Of a stretch of DNA of 64,000 nt, positions 51,570 through 60,733 are shown piece after piece. The position numbers and the translations under genes were made by a program. Source of the DNA: Adhaeribacter swui (GTDB lineage Bacteria; Bacteroidota; Bacteroidia; Cytophagales; Hymenobacteraceae); assembly GCF_014217805.1 (NCBI RefSeq), contig NZ_CP055156.1, forward strand, positions 2,052,585 through 2,116,584, read 5' to 3'. The first letter of the stretch is position 1. The number at the start of each line of letters is the position of its first letter. The notes under the pieces are model-generated. The model did no database searches. It was not told the origin of the DNA and saw nothing but the letters and a program-made list of their open reading frames with translations.

Positions 51570-54368
51570 TTATAGTTTGTAAGAGATACCAAACGTAGCG
51601 TATTGCCCGCGGCGGTACTCATAAATAGTCTCGTCGATTTTGTTGATTTTAGAGTTAATGTCAGAATCCTGGATAAAGCGGTAACGTTGGTTCAATAAGT
51701 CCTGAACGCCCGCCCGGATTTCGAAGCGCTCGCCGATACCTTTGGTAATGGTTAGGTCGATGGCATTGCGGGGCATTTCGTAAATAGTGGGGTTTTGAGC
51801 ATTACCCACAATAAAGATGCGGCGGCCGATTACGTTGTAAAGTAAATTTACCTGCCATTTCCGGTCATCGTCCTGGTAATAAACTCCCGTGTTGATAATG
51901 TAAGGCGATTGTCCCATCATAGGCCGTTCTTTATCCTGAACGGTAGCTAAATCACCTAAACTTACCTGACTTTTTATGTAGCTGGCATTTAAAACCAACG
52001 ACAGGTTCTGCACAAATTTAGAAGCTGAAAGGTCTAGCAACGATTTCCGGATTTCGGTTTCAACCCCGTAACTGGTAGAATGATCGGCGTTACCAAAGGT
52101 ATAGGAGTTAGCAGAAGGCGTATTCAGGAAAGTATTCTCAATCGGATTTTTAAAATATTTATAAAAAGCGCCGAACGATATAATCTCCGTTGGGTTTGGA
52201 TAAAACTCGTAACGAACATCGGAGTTGTAAATGGTAGCAGTTTTCAGGTCTGGATTACCGGTAATTTCAAAGTTGGTGTTGAAATCATAGTAAGTGAATG
52301 GGGCCAGTTCGCGGAACTCCGGACGGTTTACGCTTAAGCTGGAGCTCCAGCGGAGCAATGATTTTTGTGTTAAATTATAGGTTAAATTAACGGAGGGCAG
52401 TACCCGGGTGATTGGGTTATTTACCTCTACCGGCGCGCCACCTAAACGACGGCTGTGCAATTGCTGGCGGTTGAATTCGGCCCGTACCCCACCCGAAATA
52501 TTAAATTTAACGCCCAAAGGAATGGTAATGCCGGCATAACCAGCTGTGAGTAAATTAGAAGCGGTATAGTGATCGCTCGGGCTGGTACCTTCACGCAGAA
52601 TTAAGTTACTGTTATTGATGTTTTCCTGAGAGAATATTTGATCCAAGGGCTGGTAAACCAAACCAGGATTATAAGTAGAACCAGGTGCATACGACATGTA
52701 CCGGGCGTTAAAGTCACGGTCTTTGTACTCGGTGTAAAATCCAAACCGCAGTTTAGGCGCATTTTCAATTTCGCCGGATAAGGAATCGGGTTGGCCGAAC
52801 AAGTGCTCGTACTGGCCACTGGTCATGTAAATATTTTCGTGGAGCTTAGAATAAAAGCGGCTGGCATCGCGTAAGCTGGGTACGTTCGGGATTAAAATGG
52901 CGAAAGGATCATCAGAACCCGCTTCGCGCTGCGTGCGTACCCGCCGAAAATCTGGTTCGTTGCGGTTCGTGTAAGAGTAGCCAGCGGTCCAGCTAAAGGT
53001 ATTTTTTAAATCTGGTAAGGTATGCGTGCCCTGTAATTGGCCGGAGTAAATGGTACGGCTTTCGTAGCGGAGTGCGTAGTTTTTCTGCTCTTGTACGCCA
53101 TTGGTCTGGTCGGTGCCACTCCGCTCGGTTACCTGACTGCTACCTAATTGGTTAAACAGGTTTCTAAATTCTAAGCGGTTACGCTCATTAAACCGAACCC
53201 CCCAGTTGTGCAGTACGCCCAACCGCACATTAGAATTTGATTGCTGATCTTGGTAGCTGTAATTTAAAGGGCTGTTTTGGGTACTTTGGTTGAAATCCTG
53301 GTAATCGTTCCGTAGAGCATTAAAATACTGGCGGGTATTGGAGTAAGAAAGTGACGTAATGTTACTGATTTTTACATCGCCTATATCCATGCGACGGGTA
53401 AGCCCCAGCGACATCCGTAAATCGGGTAAGGCTTTTGCCCGGTTGGGCAGCCAAGTGTTGGGCAGGTCGCGGGCGGCATTAGCAACTTCTGTATTGTTTG
53501 CATTGTTCAGGTTCTCCGGAAATGAATTGGAAAGGGCGCGCGTTCCATCGTCAAAACCTAAGAAATCGGTTTTACCGCCGTTGTAAGAAGCAAAATTTTT
53601 AAAAGTAGTATTGTTCCGGAACGACGAGGATATATTAATAGTAGTGCTGTTTTGGTCGGAGAAGTTTTTGGTGTATACTTTAATAACCCCGCCGCCAAAT
53701 TCACCGGGCAGTTCCGGCGAACCACCTTTAAAGATTAAAATCCGGTCGATAACGTTGGTTGGTAAAATATCGAATGAGAATGCCCGGGTATCTGATTCGG
53801 TACTGGGCGTTAAGGCATCGTTGAGCATAACGGTATTGTAGCGCTCACTTAAACCCCGCACGTAAATGTAACGGTCGTTCATGATGGTTACCCCCGGAAT
53901 CCGTTTTACCGTTTCAGCCGCATCCCGGTCCAGCGATTTAGTAATTTGTTCGCCGGAAACCCCGCTTACCACTACTTCGCTTTGTTTTAACTCTTTAATT
54001 AAGGTAATATCTGTGTTGGTTTGCTTGGTACCCGTAATGGTTACCCCACCGAGTTGCGTAGTAGCCTCTTCAATGGATATATTTAAGGTAGTGGTTTTGC
54101 CCGCGGTAACCTGAACACTTTCAAAGTTTTGGGGCTTGTACGATACGTAAGAAGCAGTAATCTTATAAACGCCAGGTTCCAGTTGAATGGAGTAGTTACC
54201 TTCCAGGTCGGTGGTAGATCCTTTGTTAGAACCGGTAATAAAAACTACGGCTCCGATGATTGGTTCGCCGGTTTTTTTGTCTTTTACTTTTCCGGCTAAG
54301 GTGCCCTGCTGGGCAAACGCAAAAATACTGGTACTCAATAAAGTGAGTAGTAATAAAAATTTTTTCAT
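51570..54368 (-). CDS. TonB-dependent receptor with carboxypeptidase-regulatory-like domain
   Basis: The 932-residue receptor has a signal peptide (1-19, ending FAQQ), a CarboxypepD-regulatory-like domain (22-100: TLAGKVKDKKTGEPIIGAVVFITGSNKGSTTDLEGNYSIQLEPGVYKI), a plug (105-240: IKELKQSEVVVSGVSGEQITKSLDRDAAETVKRIPGVTIMNDRYIYVRGLSERYNTVMLNDALTPST, KVYTKNF) and a barrel that ends YATFGISYKL. It is not the SusC type, as no SusD follows. The likely co-transcribed beta-helix lipoprotein is downstream. Ligand and regulation are unknown, but phased repeats upstream suggest control by a PhoB/OmpR-type regulator. Confidence 0.92.
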   Translation of the reverse strand: MKKFLLLLTLLSTSIFAFAQQGTLAGKVKDKKTGEPIIGAVVFITGSNKGSTTDLEGNYSIQLEPGVYKITASYVSYKPQNFESVQVTAGKTTTLNISIEEATTQLGGVTITGTKQTNTDITLIKELKQSEVVVSGVSGEQITKSLDRDAAETVKRIPGVTIMNDRYIYVRGLSERYNTVMLNDALTPSTESDTRAFSFDILPTNVIDRILIFKGGSPELPGEFGGGVIKVYTKNFSDQNSTTINISSSFRNNTTFKNFASYNGGKTDFLGFDDGTRALSNSFPENLNNANNTEVANAARDLPNTWLPNRAKALPDLRMSLGLTRRMDIGDVKISNITSLSYSNTRQYFNALRNDYQDFNQSTQNSPLNYSYQDQQSNSNVRLGVLHNWGVRFNERNRLEFRNLFNQLGSSQVTERSGTDQTNGVQEQKNYALRYESRTIYSGQLQGTHTLPDLKNTFSWTAGYSYTNRNEPDFRRVRTQREAGSDDPFAILIPNVPSLRDASRFYSKLHENIYMTSGQYEHLFGQPDSLSGEIENAPKLRFGFYTEYKDRDFNARYMSYAPGSTYNPGLVYQPLDQIFSQENINNSNLILREGTSPSDHYTASNLLTAGYAGITIPLGVKFNISGGVRAEFNRQQLHSRRLGGAPVEVNNPITRVLPSVNLTYNLTQKSLLRWSSSLSVNRPEFRELAPFTYYDFNTNFEITGNPDLKTATIYNSDVRYEFYPNPTEIISFGAFYKYFKNPIENTFLNTPSANSYTFGNADHSTSYGVETEIRKSLLDLSASKFVQNLSLVLNASYIKSQVSLGDLATVQDKERPMMGQSPYIINTGVYYQDDDRKWQVNLLYNVIGRRIFIVGNAQNPTIYEMPRNAIDLTITKGIGERFEIRAGVQDLLNQRYRFIQDSDINSKINKIDETIYEYRRGQYATFGISYKL

Positions 54369-54409
54369 AAATAAACTTGAATGGGATAGTGCGTTATTAG
54401 TCTCGGCGG

Positions 54410-54500
54410 CAAAAGTATCCTGATCAGTTTATTTTAAAATTACCGGTACGTTATGTTATTGTTATGTTCCGGAGTGGTATGTTATCTTACTGTTAAGTTG
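54410..54500 (-). promoter_or_regulatory. TonB receptor promoter with phased direct repeats (PhoB-like)
   Basis: On the minus strand a perfect TACTTTTG -7 box lies at 54417-54410, about 45 nt before the start codon, with no good -33 box. Upstream are four copies of an AACATAAC-like word: plus-strand GTTATGTT at 54450 and 54461, and GTTATCTT / GTTAAGTT at 54481 and 54492. Each pair is spaced 11 nt and the pairs 31 nt apart. This is the geometry of PhoB/OmpR sites. Confidence 0.5.
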
Positions 54501-54636
54501 CTATGTTTCAGGGTTTGGGTAGATAATACCTAAATAGCAATTTTTTAAAAAAGTGCTTTACAACGGCGTTACAAGGGATTTCGAGCAAATAGGAGTAATA
54601 TTCCTTATTTTATTATCATTCCCGATTTTTCTATTG

Positions 54637-54644
54637 TAAATTTG
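54637..54644 (+). promoter_or_regulatory. -7 promoter element of the ccm operon
   Basis: TAAATTTG fits TAnnTTTG exactly. It lies 18 nt before the TTG start of ccmB, so the leader would be about 10 nt. A clear -33 element is not evident. Confidence 0.5.
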
Positions 54645-54661
54645 CCCGAAAATATTACGAG

Positions 54662-55327
54662 TTGTTTAAAGAAGTAGCCTACTTAGTACAAAAAGACTTT
54701 TTGCTGGAGTTGCGGCAAAAATATGCGTTTAATGGCATGTTGTTGTACGTGGGGAGCACCGTTTTTGTCTGTTACTTAAGTTTCCGGTTGCGGTTTGCCA
54801 ATTTAGAAGTGCCCGTCTGGAATGCGTTGTTCTGGATAATTTTATTGTTTACCTCGGTAAATGCCATTGCTAAAAGCTTTATTCAGGAAAACCGGGGGCG
54901 CTTGCTGTATTACTATTCCCTGGTAAGTCCGCAAGGAATAATTTTGGCGAAGATCGTGTACAACACGATTCTTATGCTGGTTTTGGCGCTAATTTGTTAC
55001 GGGTTTTACGCGGTTGTATTGGGTAACCCGGTGCAGGATGATGCTTTGTTTCTGCTAACTATTCTGTTGGGAGCTTTGGGCTTTTCTACTTCCCTTACCA
55101 TGATTTCGAGCATTGCGGCTAAAGCATCGAATAGCAGCACCTTAATGGCGGTGTTAAGCTTTCCGGTAATTATCCCCATGCTTTTAATGCTGATGAAATT
55201 ATCTAAAAACGCGATTGATGGCCTGGATCGCTCGGTGAGCGTTGATGAATTGTTAACCTTACTGGCCATTAACCTGATTGTGGTAAGTGTGTCGTATATT
55301 TTATTCCCGTACTTATGGCGCAGTTAA
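54662..55327 (+). CDS. ccmB: Heme exporter permease CcmB
   Basis: The 221-residue membrane protein has six hydrophobic helices. Family marks are EVAYLVQKDFLLELRQKYAFNGMLLYVGSTVFVCYLSF, FWIILLFTSVNAIAKSFIQENRGRLLYYYSLVSPQGIILAKIVYN, and LSFPVIIPMLLMLMKLS. CcmB and CcmC are the membrane parts of the ABC complex that loads heme on CcmE. It starts at TTG. Its ATPase gene ccmA is not in this cluster and is presumably elsewhere. Confidence 0.9.
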   Translation: MFKEVAYLVQKDFLLELRQKYAFNGMLLYVGSTVFVCYLSFRLRFANLEVPVWNALFWIILLFTSVNAIAKSFIQENRGRLLYYYSLVSPQGIILAKIVYNTILMLVLALICYGFYAVVLGNPVQDDALFLLTILLGALGFSTSLTMISSIAAKASNSSTLMAVLSFPVIIPMLLMLMKLSKNAIDGLDRSVSVDELLTLLAINLIVVSVSYILFPYLWRS

Positions 55328-55486
55328 GCCATTTGTAAAGAAATGTTATTTTTAAGTAGCTAAAATTTAAAAATTTAAAAAAATCACTTAACGGACTAAG
55401 TAAAATAATTTGATTTTAAATTAAATAAAATGCCAAAAGTGTTTGTTATCTTATAAGAAGTAAAATTCTGGTTTATCTGTAATCCA

Positions 55487-56155
55487 ATGAAATTAACCTG
55501 GTGGAAAGTATTAACGGTAGTGCTGTTGTTGTACACAATAGTAGCCGGTTTGTTAAACAAGGTGCCGCATCTGGCCATCCTCAACGAAACCATTCGCAAC
55601 ATTTACTTTCACGTACCCATGTGGTTCGGGATGATTATTATTTTAACGGTTTCGGTTATTTACTCCATTAAGTACCTGCGCAAGCCTACCGTGGAAAACG
55701 ACATTATTGCGGAATCGGCGGCTAAAATTGGGGTTTTGCTGGGCGTGCTGGGTATTATTACCGGTATGGAATGGGCGCGTTTTACCTGGGGTGAGTATTG
55801 GAGTAACGATCCCAAACAAAATGCTTCGGCCATTGGCTTGCTGATTTACTTTGCCTACTTGGTATTGCGCAGTTCTTTTGCCGAGCAGCAGCAGCGGGCG
55901 CGTATTAGTGCGGTATATAATATTTTTGCTTTTGCGGCGCTTATTCCGCTACTCTTTATTTTGCCCCGCTTAACCGATTCGCTGCACCCTGGTAATGGCG
56001 GCAATCCAGGTTTTAGCTCTTACGATTTAGATAATAACATGCGGATGGTTTTTTATCCGGCCGTAATTGCTTGGACTTTGCTGGGCGTATGGATGGTAAA
56101 CGTAAAATCGCGTTTGGAATTACTTCAATACAAATTACATGAACAACATGCTTAA
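55487..56155 (+). CDS. ccmC: Heme handling protein CcmC
   Basis: The 222-residue protein has six helices and the heme-binding tryptophan-rich segment FTWGEYWSNDPKQ (about 105-117), with conserved histidines in ETIRNIYFHVPMWFGM and SLHPGNGG. CcmC places heme on CcmE. It overlaps the next gene by 17 bp and is separated from ccmB by 159 bp. Confidence 0.92.
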   Translation: MKLTWWKVLTVVLLLYTIVAGLLNKVPHLAILNETIRNIYFHVPMWFGMIIILTVSVIYSIKYLRKPTVENDIIAESAAKIGVLLGVLGIITGMEWARFTWGEYWSNDPKQNASAIGLLIYFAYLVLRSSFAEQQQRARISAVYNIFAFAALIPLLFILPRLTDSLHPGNGGNPGFSSYDLDNNMRMVFYPAVIAWTLLGVWMVNVKSRLELLQYKLHEQHA

Positions 56156-56411
56156 GTACTTATTTATATTTATAATGCTGCTGGCGGCGGTGCCGGCGGC
56201 TAACACCCTGGCTCAAACTACCGCTAATACAACGGTACAAGCTGCCGATGCCGGTAGTACCTCTGAAGTAGAAATGGCAGATGCATTACGTCGCGATGGC
56301 AAGATTTACGTGGTGGTAGCCGTTATAGTTACGGTATTAGCCGGGTTGATATTATATTTGATTCGGTTGGACCGCAAAGTAAGCAATCTGGAACAACAAC
56401 TGAAAAGCTGA
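56139..56411 (+). CDS. CcmD-like small membrane protein
   Basis: The 90-residue protein has a possible signal-like helix (residues 5-25) and a membrane helix near 55-75 (KIYVVVAVIVTVLAGLILYLIRLDRKVSNLEQQLKS) followed by a charged tail. This matches CcmD-type proteins, which help release loaded CcmE. CcmD sequences are short and poorly conserved, so the call rests on length, helix, and position between ccmC and ccmE. Confidence 0.75.
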   Translation: MNNMLKYLFIFIMLLAAVPAANTLAQTTANTTVQAADAGSTSEVEMADALRRDGKIYVVVAVIVTVLAGLILYLIRLDRKVSNLEQQLKS

Positions 56412-56496
56412 TAGAAATCATCTGGCTGCTGGAATTTTATAGGAGTAATTACGTGTTAAAAATGAGAAAATTGCTTTCTCGCATTTAAATAAACAA

Positions 56497-56919
56497 ATGA
56501 AAAAGTCGCATATTACTGGAATTGCTATTATTGCTTTAGCTATAGGTATCATTATTTCGTCGGCGGGTGATGCCAGCATGTACGTATCGTTTAAAGAAGC
56601 CCGCGAGTTAGCTGCCGAAGGCAAAACGAGTAAAGTACACGTGGTAGGCCGCTTAAAGAAAGATGCGCAAGGCCACATCGTAGGGATGAACTACAACCCC
56701 GTTATGGACCCCAACTATTTTACTTTTGTGCTGGTAGATACGCTGCAAAACGAACAAAAAGTAGTTTATTTTCAACCTAAACCGCAGGATTTTGAGCGCT
56801 CGGAGCAAGTAGTAATAATGGGTAATATGCAGAAAGATGCCTTTGTGGCCGATAAAATTTTACTCAAGTGTCCGTCTAAATACGTCGAAAAAGAAATTAA
56901 ACAAACAGCAAGCCTGTAA
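56497..56919 (+). CDS. ccmE: Cytochrome c maturation protein CcmE, CxxxY variant
   Basis: The 140-residue periplasmic heme chaperone has an N-terminal membrane anchor (5-22) and an OB-fold beta barrel (30-120: VHVVGRLKKDAQGHIVGMN, FTFVLVDTLQNEQKVVYFQPKP, VVIMGNMQKDAFVADKILLKC). The heme-binding position in the usual HxxxY motif is a cysteine: C125 and Y129 in CPSKY. This CxxxY form is known from archaea and some bacteria. It precedes ccmF. Confidence 0.9.
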   Translation: MKKSHITGIAIIALAIGIIISSAGDASMYVSFKEARELAAEGKTSKVHVVGRLKKDAQGHIVGMNYNPVMDPNYFTFVLVDTLQNEQKVVYFQPKPQDFERSEQVVIMGNMQKDAFVADKILLKCPSKYVEKEIKQTASL

Positions 56920-57069
56920 ATGGGTTTAAAAGTTGGAAGGTTTTAAAGTTTAAAGGTTGTTCCGAACATCCCTTAAAATCTATTAAAGTAAACTCATAAT
57001 TCAACCTTCTAACTTTTCCATCTTTTAACTTTTCAACTTTAAAACCTTTCAACCTTTAACTAACAAGAA

Positions 57070-59661
57070 GTGATAAATACGTTCATTGGGGATCTGGGGC
57101 ATGCGAGTGTGATTGTAGCTTTTGTAGCAGCTATCGTGGCAGCTCTGGCCTATTTTATGGCGGCGAAAGGCAGACCGCTCGGCGAAACGGATATTAATTG
57201 GCGCAACCTGGGTAGGGGCGCTTTTTACGTACATACCATTGCGGTATTAAGTATCATTATTAGCTTGTTTAATATTATTTATAATCATCGTTATGAATAC
57301 TATTACGCCTGGAGCCACTCGTCTAATTACCTGCCTACCCACTTCATGATTTCGTGTTTCTGGGAAGGTCAGGAAGGAAGCTTTTTACTCTGGATTTTCT
57401 GGCATACGCTGCTGGGTTTAGCCATTATCTGGTTTAATAAAAAATGGGAAGCGCCTACTATGGCGGTTTTTGCTTTTGTGCAGCTTTTCCTGACCTCCAT
57501 GATTTTGGGCGTAGTTATCGGAGATTTAAAAATTGGTTCGTCGCCGTTTATTCTCTTGCGCGATTTCATGACCGATGCGCCGGTATTTAAATTAAACCCG
57601 AACTTTATTCCGAAGGATGGTACTGGTTTAAACCCGTTGCTGCAGAACTACTGGATGGTAATTCACCCGCCAACCTTGTTCCTGGGCTTTGCTATTACTT
57701 TGGTACCTTTTGCTTTTGCCATTGCCGGCCTTTGGAAAAAAGATTACATTACCTGGATTAAACCGGCTCTGCCTTGGAACTTGTTCGGAGGTTTAGTATT
57801 GGGCGTGGGTATTATGATGGGCGCTTACTGGGCCTACGAAACCTTGAACTTTGGCGGTTACTGGAACTGGGACCCCGTTGAAAATGCGGTTTACATTCCG
57901 TGGCTGGTGCTCATTGCTGGTTTGCATACCATGGTAGTTTACAAGCGTAGCAAGCACGCATTGCGTACTTCGTTTGTTCTGGTAATTACTACCTTTTTGC
58001 TTGTATTATACGCTACCTTCTTAACCCGCAGCGGTATTCTGGGTAATGCCTCAGTACACTCTTTTACCGATTTAGGTTTATCTGGTCAGTTATTTGCCTA
58101 TTTAGCGGCTTTTGTGGTATTGGCGGTGCTTTTATTAGTTCGCCATTGGAAAGCCATTCCGGCTACCGAAAAAGAATTAACTACTTACAACAGCGAATTT
58201 TGGGTGTTTATTGGGGTGGTAGTTTTATGCTTAGGCGCTTTCCAGGTGTTGGTAACTACTTCCATCCCGGTATATAATTCTTTCCTGGGCTTTATTGGTA
58301 TTAAATCCAATATGGCTTTGCCGGCCGATCAGATTGCACACTATACCAAATTCCAGTTATGGATGGGGGTTGGTATCGCGTTGTTGTCGGGCTTAGCTCA
58401 GTTGCTTTGGTGGCAAAAGAACGATAAGTCTAAAGTGGCGAATGCTTTAGCCGTGCCGCTTATTTTAACTTTCCTTTTTGTGAGTTTGGTGTACATGCTC
58501 GGCAAAATTAACCTGATCCCGAAAGTAGATACCCTCTCTTATTTTGTGCTGTTGTTTGTTACGCTGTTTGCTATTTTCGCTAACCTGAGCATGGTACTTA
58601 CGCTTATCCGGCGCAAAGTAAATTTATCGGGAGGGGCTGTTTCGCACATTGGCGTGGCATTAATGTTATTTGGTATTTTATTCTCGTCGGGGTACTCCAA
58701 CATTATCTCGCAAAATACCTCAGGCTTGTTATACTCCCGCGATTTCCCGGATGATATTAACCGCGATAACGTGTTGCTGTTCCGGAACGATAAAGTAAAA
58801 ATGGGCCCTTACGATGTGGCTTACCGGGGTCGTTATTTCGAAGTAAAAGATTTTCCAGAATACGTAAATAAGCAGTTGCTACATCAATTAGATGATATAC
58901 ATAAAGCTATTGCCCGGGCCGATATTAAGTATAAAGACAAGATATACTTTAAAACCGGCGACACCGTAGATATTTATCCGGAGAATACATATTACCAGGT
59001 AGAATTTAAAAACCGGGAAACAGATAAAACTTTTACCTTGTACCCCCGGGCGCAGGTAAACCCCGAAATGGGCTTTATTGCTTCGCCGGCGATTAAGATG
59101 TTTGCGGATAAAGATTTATATACCCACGTGCGGGTGGCGGCTTCGGAAGAAGATAAACAATGGAGCGAGCTGAAAGAACAGGATTTAGCTATTGGCGATA
59201 CCTTGTACCTGAATGATTACTTTGCGGTATTAAAAAATATTGAACCTACCCGCGAGGTAAAAGGAGTAGAGCTAACAGCGAACGATGTAGCCGTACAAGC
59301 TGATTTTATTATTTCGGGCGAAGACAAAGACTACCACGCGCATCCGGTATTTGTAATTAAAGACAACCTAGTGGGCCGCATTCCGGACGAGGTAGAAGAT
59401 CTGGGATTACGTTTAACCTTCGTGAACATTGATACTAAAAATAACAAGTTTAAAATTGGCGTAAATACTACCCAGAAAGACTATGTTATTTTGGCTGCCG
59501 TAGAAAAACCATTCATCAATATTCTCTGGATCGGAACCCTTGTTATGTCTATTGGCATGGGGATGGCTATTATAAAACGCTACAAAGAAGCAAAAGTAGT
59601 AGCCAACCCGGAAACCGGCAGCTCTAAGAAGCGGGTAGTGCGTAATAAGCAATTAGCTTAA
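57070..59661 (+). CDS. ccmF: Cytochrome c heme lyase component CcmF
   Basis: The 863-residue integral membrane protein starts at GTG. The N-terminal two-thirds hold about fourteen helices including the tryptophan-rich heme site NFGGYWNWDPVENAVYIPWLVLIAGLH (about 255-282). Other CcmF marks are FWEGQEGSFLLWIFWHTLLGL and TFLTRSGILGNASVHSFTDLGLSGQLF. A large soluble domain follows at about 560-820. It attaches heme to apocytochrome c. No ccmG or ccmH gene lies nearby. Confidence 0.95.
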   Translation: MINTFIGDLGHASVIVAFVAAIVAALAYFMAAKGRPLGETDINWRNLGRGAFYVHTIAVLSIIISLFNIIYNHRYEYYYAWSHSSNYLPTHFMISCFWEGQEGSFLLWIFWHTLLGLAIIWFNKKWEAPTMAVFAFVQLFLTSMILGVVIGDLKIGSSPFILLRDFMTDAPVFKLNPNFIPKDGTGLNPLLQNYWMVIHPPTLFLGFAITLVPFAFAIAGLWKKDYITWIKPALPWNLFGGLVLGVGIMMGAYWAYETLNFGGYWNWDPVENAVYIPWLVLIAGLHTMVVYKRSKHALRTSFVLVITTFLLVLYATFLTRSGILGNASVHSFTDLGLSGQLFAYLAAFVVLAVLLLVRHWKAIPATEKELTTYNSEFWVFIGVVVLCLGAFQVLVTTSIPVYNSFLGFIGIKSNMALPADQIAHYTKFQLWMGVGIALLSGLAQLLWWQKNDKSKVANALAVPLILTFLFVSLVYMLGKINLIPKVDTLSYFVLLFVTLFAIFANLSMVLTLIRRKVNLSGGAVSHIGVALMLFGILFSSGYSNIISQNTSGLLYSRDFPDDINRDNVLLFRNDKVKMGPYDVAYRGRYFEVKDFPEYVNKQLLHQLDDIHKAIARADIKYKDKIYFKTGDTVDIYPENTYYQVEFKNRETDKTFTLYPRAQVNPEMGFIASPAIKMFADKDLYTHVRVAASEEDKQWSELKEQDLAIGDTLYLNDYFAVLKNIEPTREVKGVELTANDVAVQADFIISGEDKDYHAHPVFVIKDNLVGRIPDEVEDLGLRLTFVNIDTKNNKFKIGVNTTQKDYVILAAVEKPFINILWIGTLVMSIGMGMAIIKRYKEAKVVANPETGSSKKRVVRNKQLA

Positions 59662-59691
59662 GCAAAATTTAAAAAATTTTATAGATTTACA

Positions 59692-59725
59692 GAAAAGCGG
59701 AGTTATCTCCGCTTTTTTATTTTTA
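59692..59725 (+). terminator. Terminator after ccmF
   Basis: GAAAAGCGGAG (59692-59702) pairs with CTCCGCTTTTTT (59707-59718) around TTAT, followed by ATTTTT. Confidence 0.9.
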
Positions 59726-59742
59726 CGTGATTAATTTAAGTT

Positions 59743-60549
59743 ATGGCATCTCCGTTATCTGTTGCATTAATCGGGGCCGGCAATGTGGCCTGGCATTTAG
59801 GGCGGGCTCTTGAGCAAGCTGGCAACCATGTTGTTCTGGTATATAGCCGTACGTTGGTTAAAGCCGAGTTCCTTTCTGAAACTTTATTGCATGCGCACCC
59901 TACCCAAAACCCTGATTTTAGTTTAGTAGCCGCTGATGTGTTTATTATAGCCCTGAAAGATGATGTGGTAGTTGAATTTTTAAAAAAAGCTGTTTTCCCC
60001 AGGAGCAGTTTGGTGGTACATACTTCCGGAAGTTTGCCTTTAACTATTTTTGAACAGCATGCAGCTATTCGTGGTGGTGTTTTTTATCCGGTGCAAACTT
60101 TTAGCAGGGCAGTGGCTATGGATTTAAAACAAACCCCTATTGGCATTGAGGCCAGTACGCCGGATGATGTTTCTCTATTAAAAAATTTGGCTTTCAGTAT
60201 TAGTGAAAAGGTATTTGATTTACCAAGCGATGCTCGTAAAGTAATTCATTTAGCGGCGGTATTTGCGTGTAATTTCACGAATCATTTATTGGGTATTAGC
60301 CACGACTTATTAACCCAGCAACAGCTTAACTTTACCGTTTTACAGCCTTTAGTAACTGAAACCATTCAGAAAGCTTTTGCGCACGCGCCTTTTCAGGTGC
60401 AAACGGGGCCAGCGGTGCGCTTTGATCAAAAAATAATAGAACAACACCAGCAATTACTCCAGGATAAACCAGACTATGCCGAAGTTTACGCTTTATTAAC
60501 GGAGCATATCCAGAAAAAGGCACAGGAAATAGCCAAGTTAGATCAGTAA
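59743..60549 (+). CDS. DUF2520 (Rossmann-like) oxidoreductase-family protein
   Basis: The 268-residue protein has an N-terminal dinucleotide fold (LIGAGNVAWHLGRALEQAGNHVVLVYSR, 8-36) and the DUF2520 C-terminal helical domain (HLAAVFACNFTNHLLGISHDLL, LQPLVTETIQKAF, ALTGPAVRFD-like QTGPAVRFD). It resembles ketopantoate/pyrroline carboxylate reductase relatives, with conserved HTSGSLPLTIFEQH and FYPVQTFS. Pathway and substrate are unknown. It is followed by KdsC-like phosphatase and may form a loose cluster. Confidence 0.85.
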   Translation: MASPLSVALIGAGNVAWHLGRALEQAGNHVVLVYSRTLVKAEFLSETLLHAHPTQNPDFSLVAADVFIIALKDDVVVEFLKKAVFPRSSLVVHTSGSLPLTIFEQHAAIRGGVFYPVQTFSRAVAMDLKQTPIGIEASTPDDVSLLKNLAFSISEKVFDLPSDARKVIHLAAVFACNFTNHLLGISHDLLTQQQLNFTVLQPLVTETIQKAFAHAPFQVQTGPAVRFDQKIIEQHQQLLQDKPDYAEVYALLTEHIQKKAQEIAKLDQ

Positions 60550-60733
60550 CAAGATTTAATTTTGTTTTCAGAAAGCAGCCTGAATTGCTAAAAGATTATA
60601 GTGGTTTCAAGCAGCACGGCACAAAACTTTCAAGCTATTCCTGGTAACTTACAGTTTTTAAGTAGTAGATCATCCGGAGATAGGAACCGGATCCTGCTCA
60701 AATTTTAAAATTTTTAAAAATTCGTCTTTTCTC

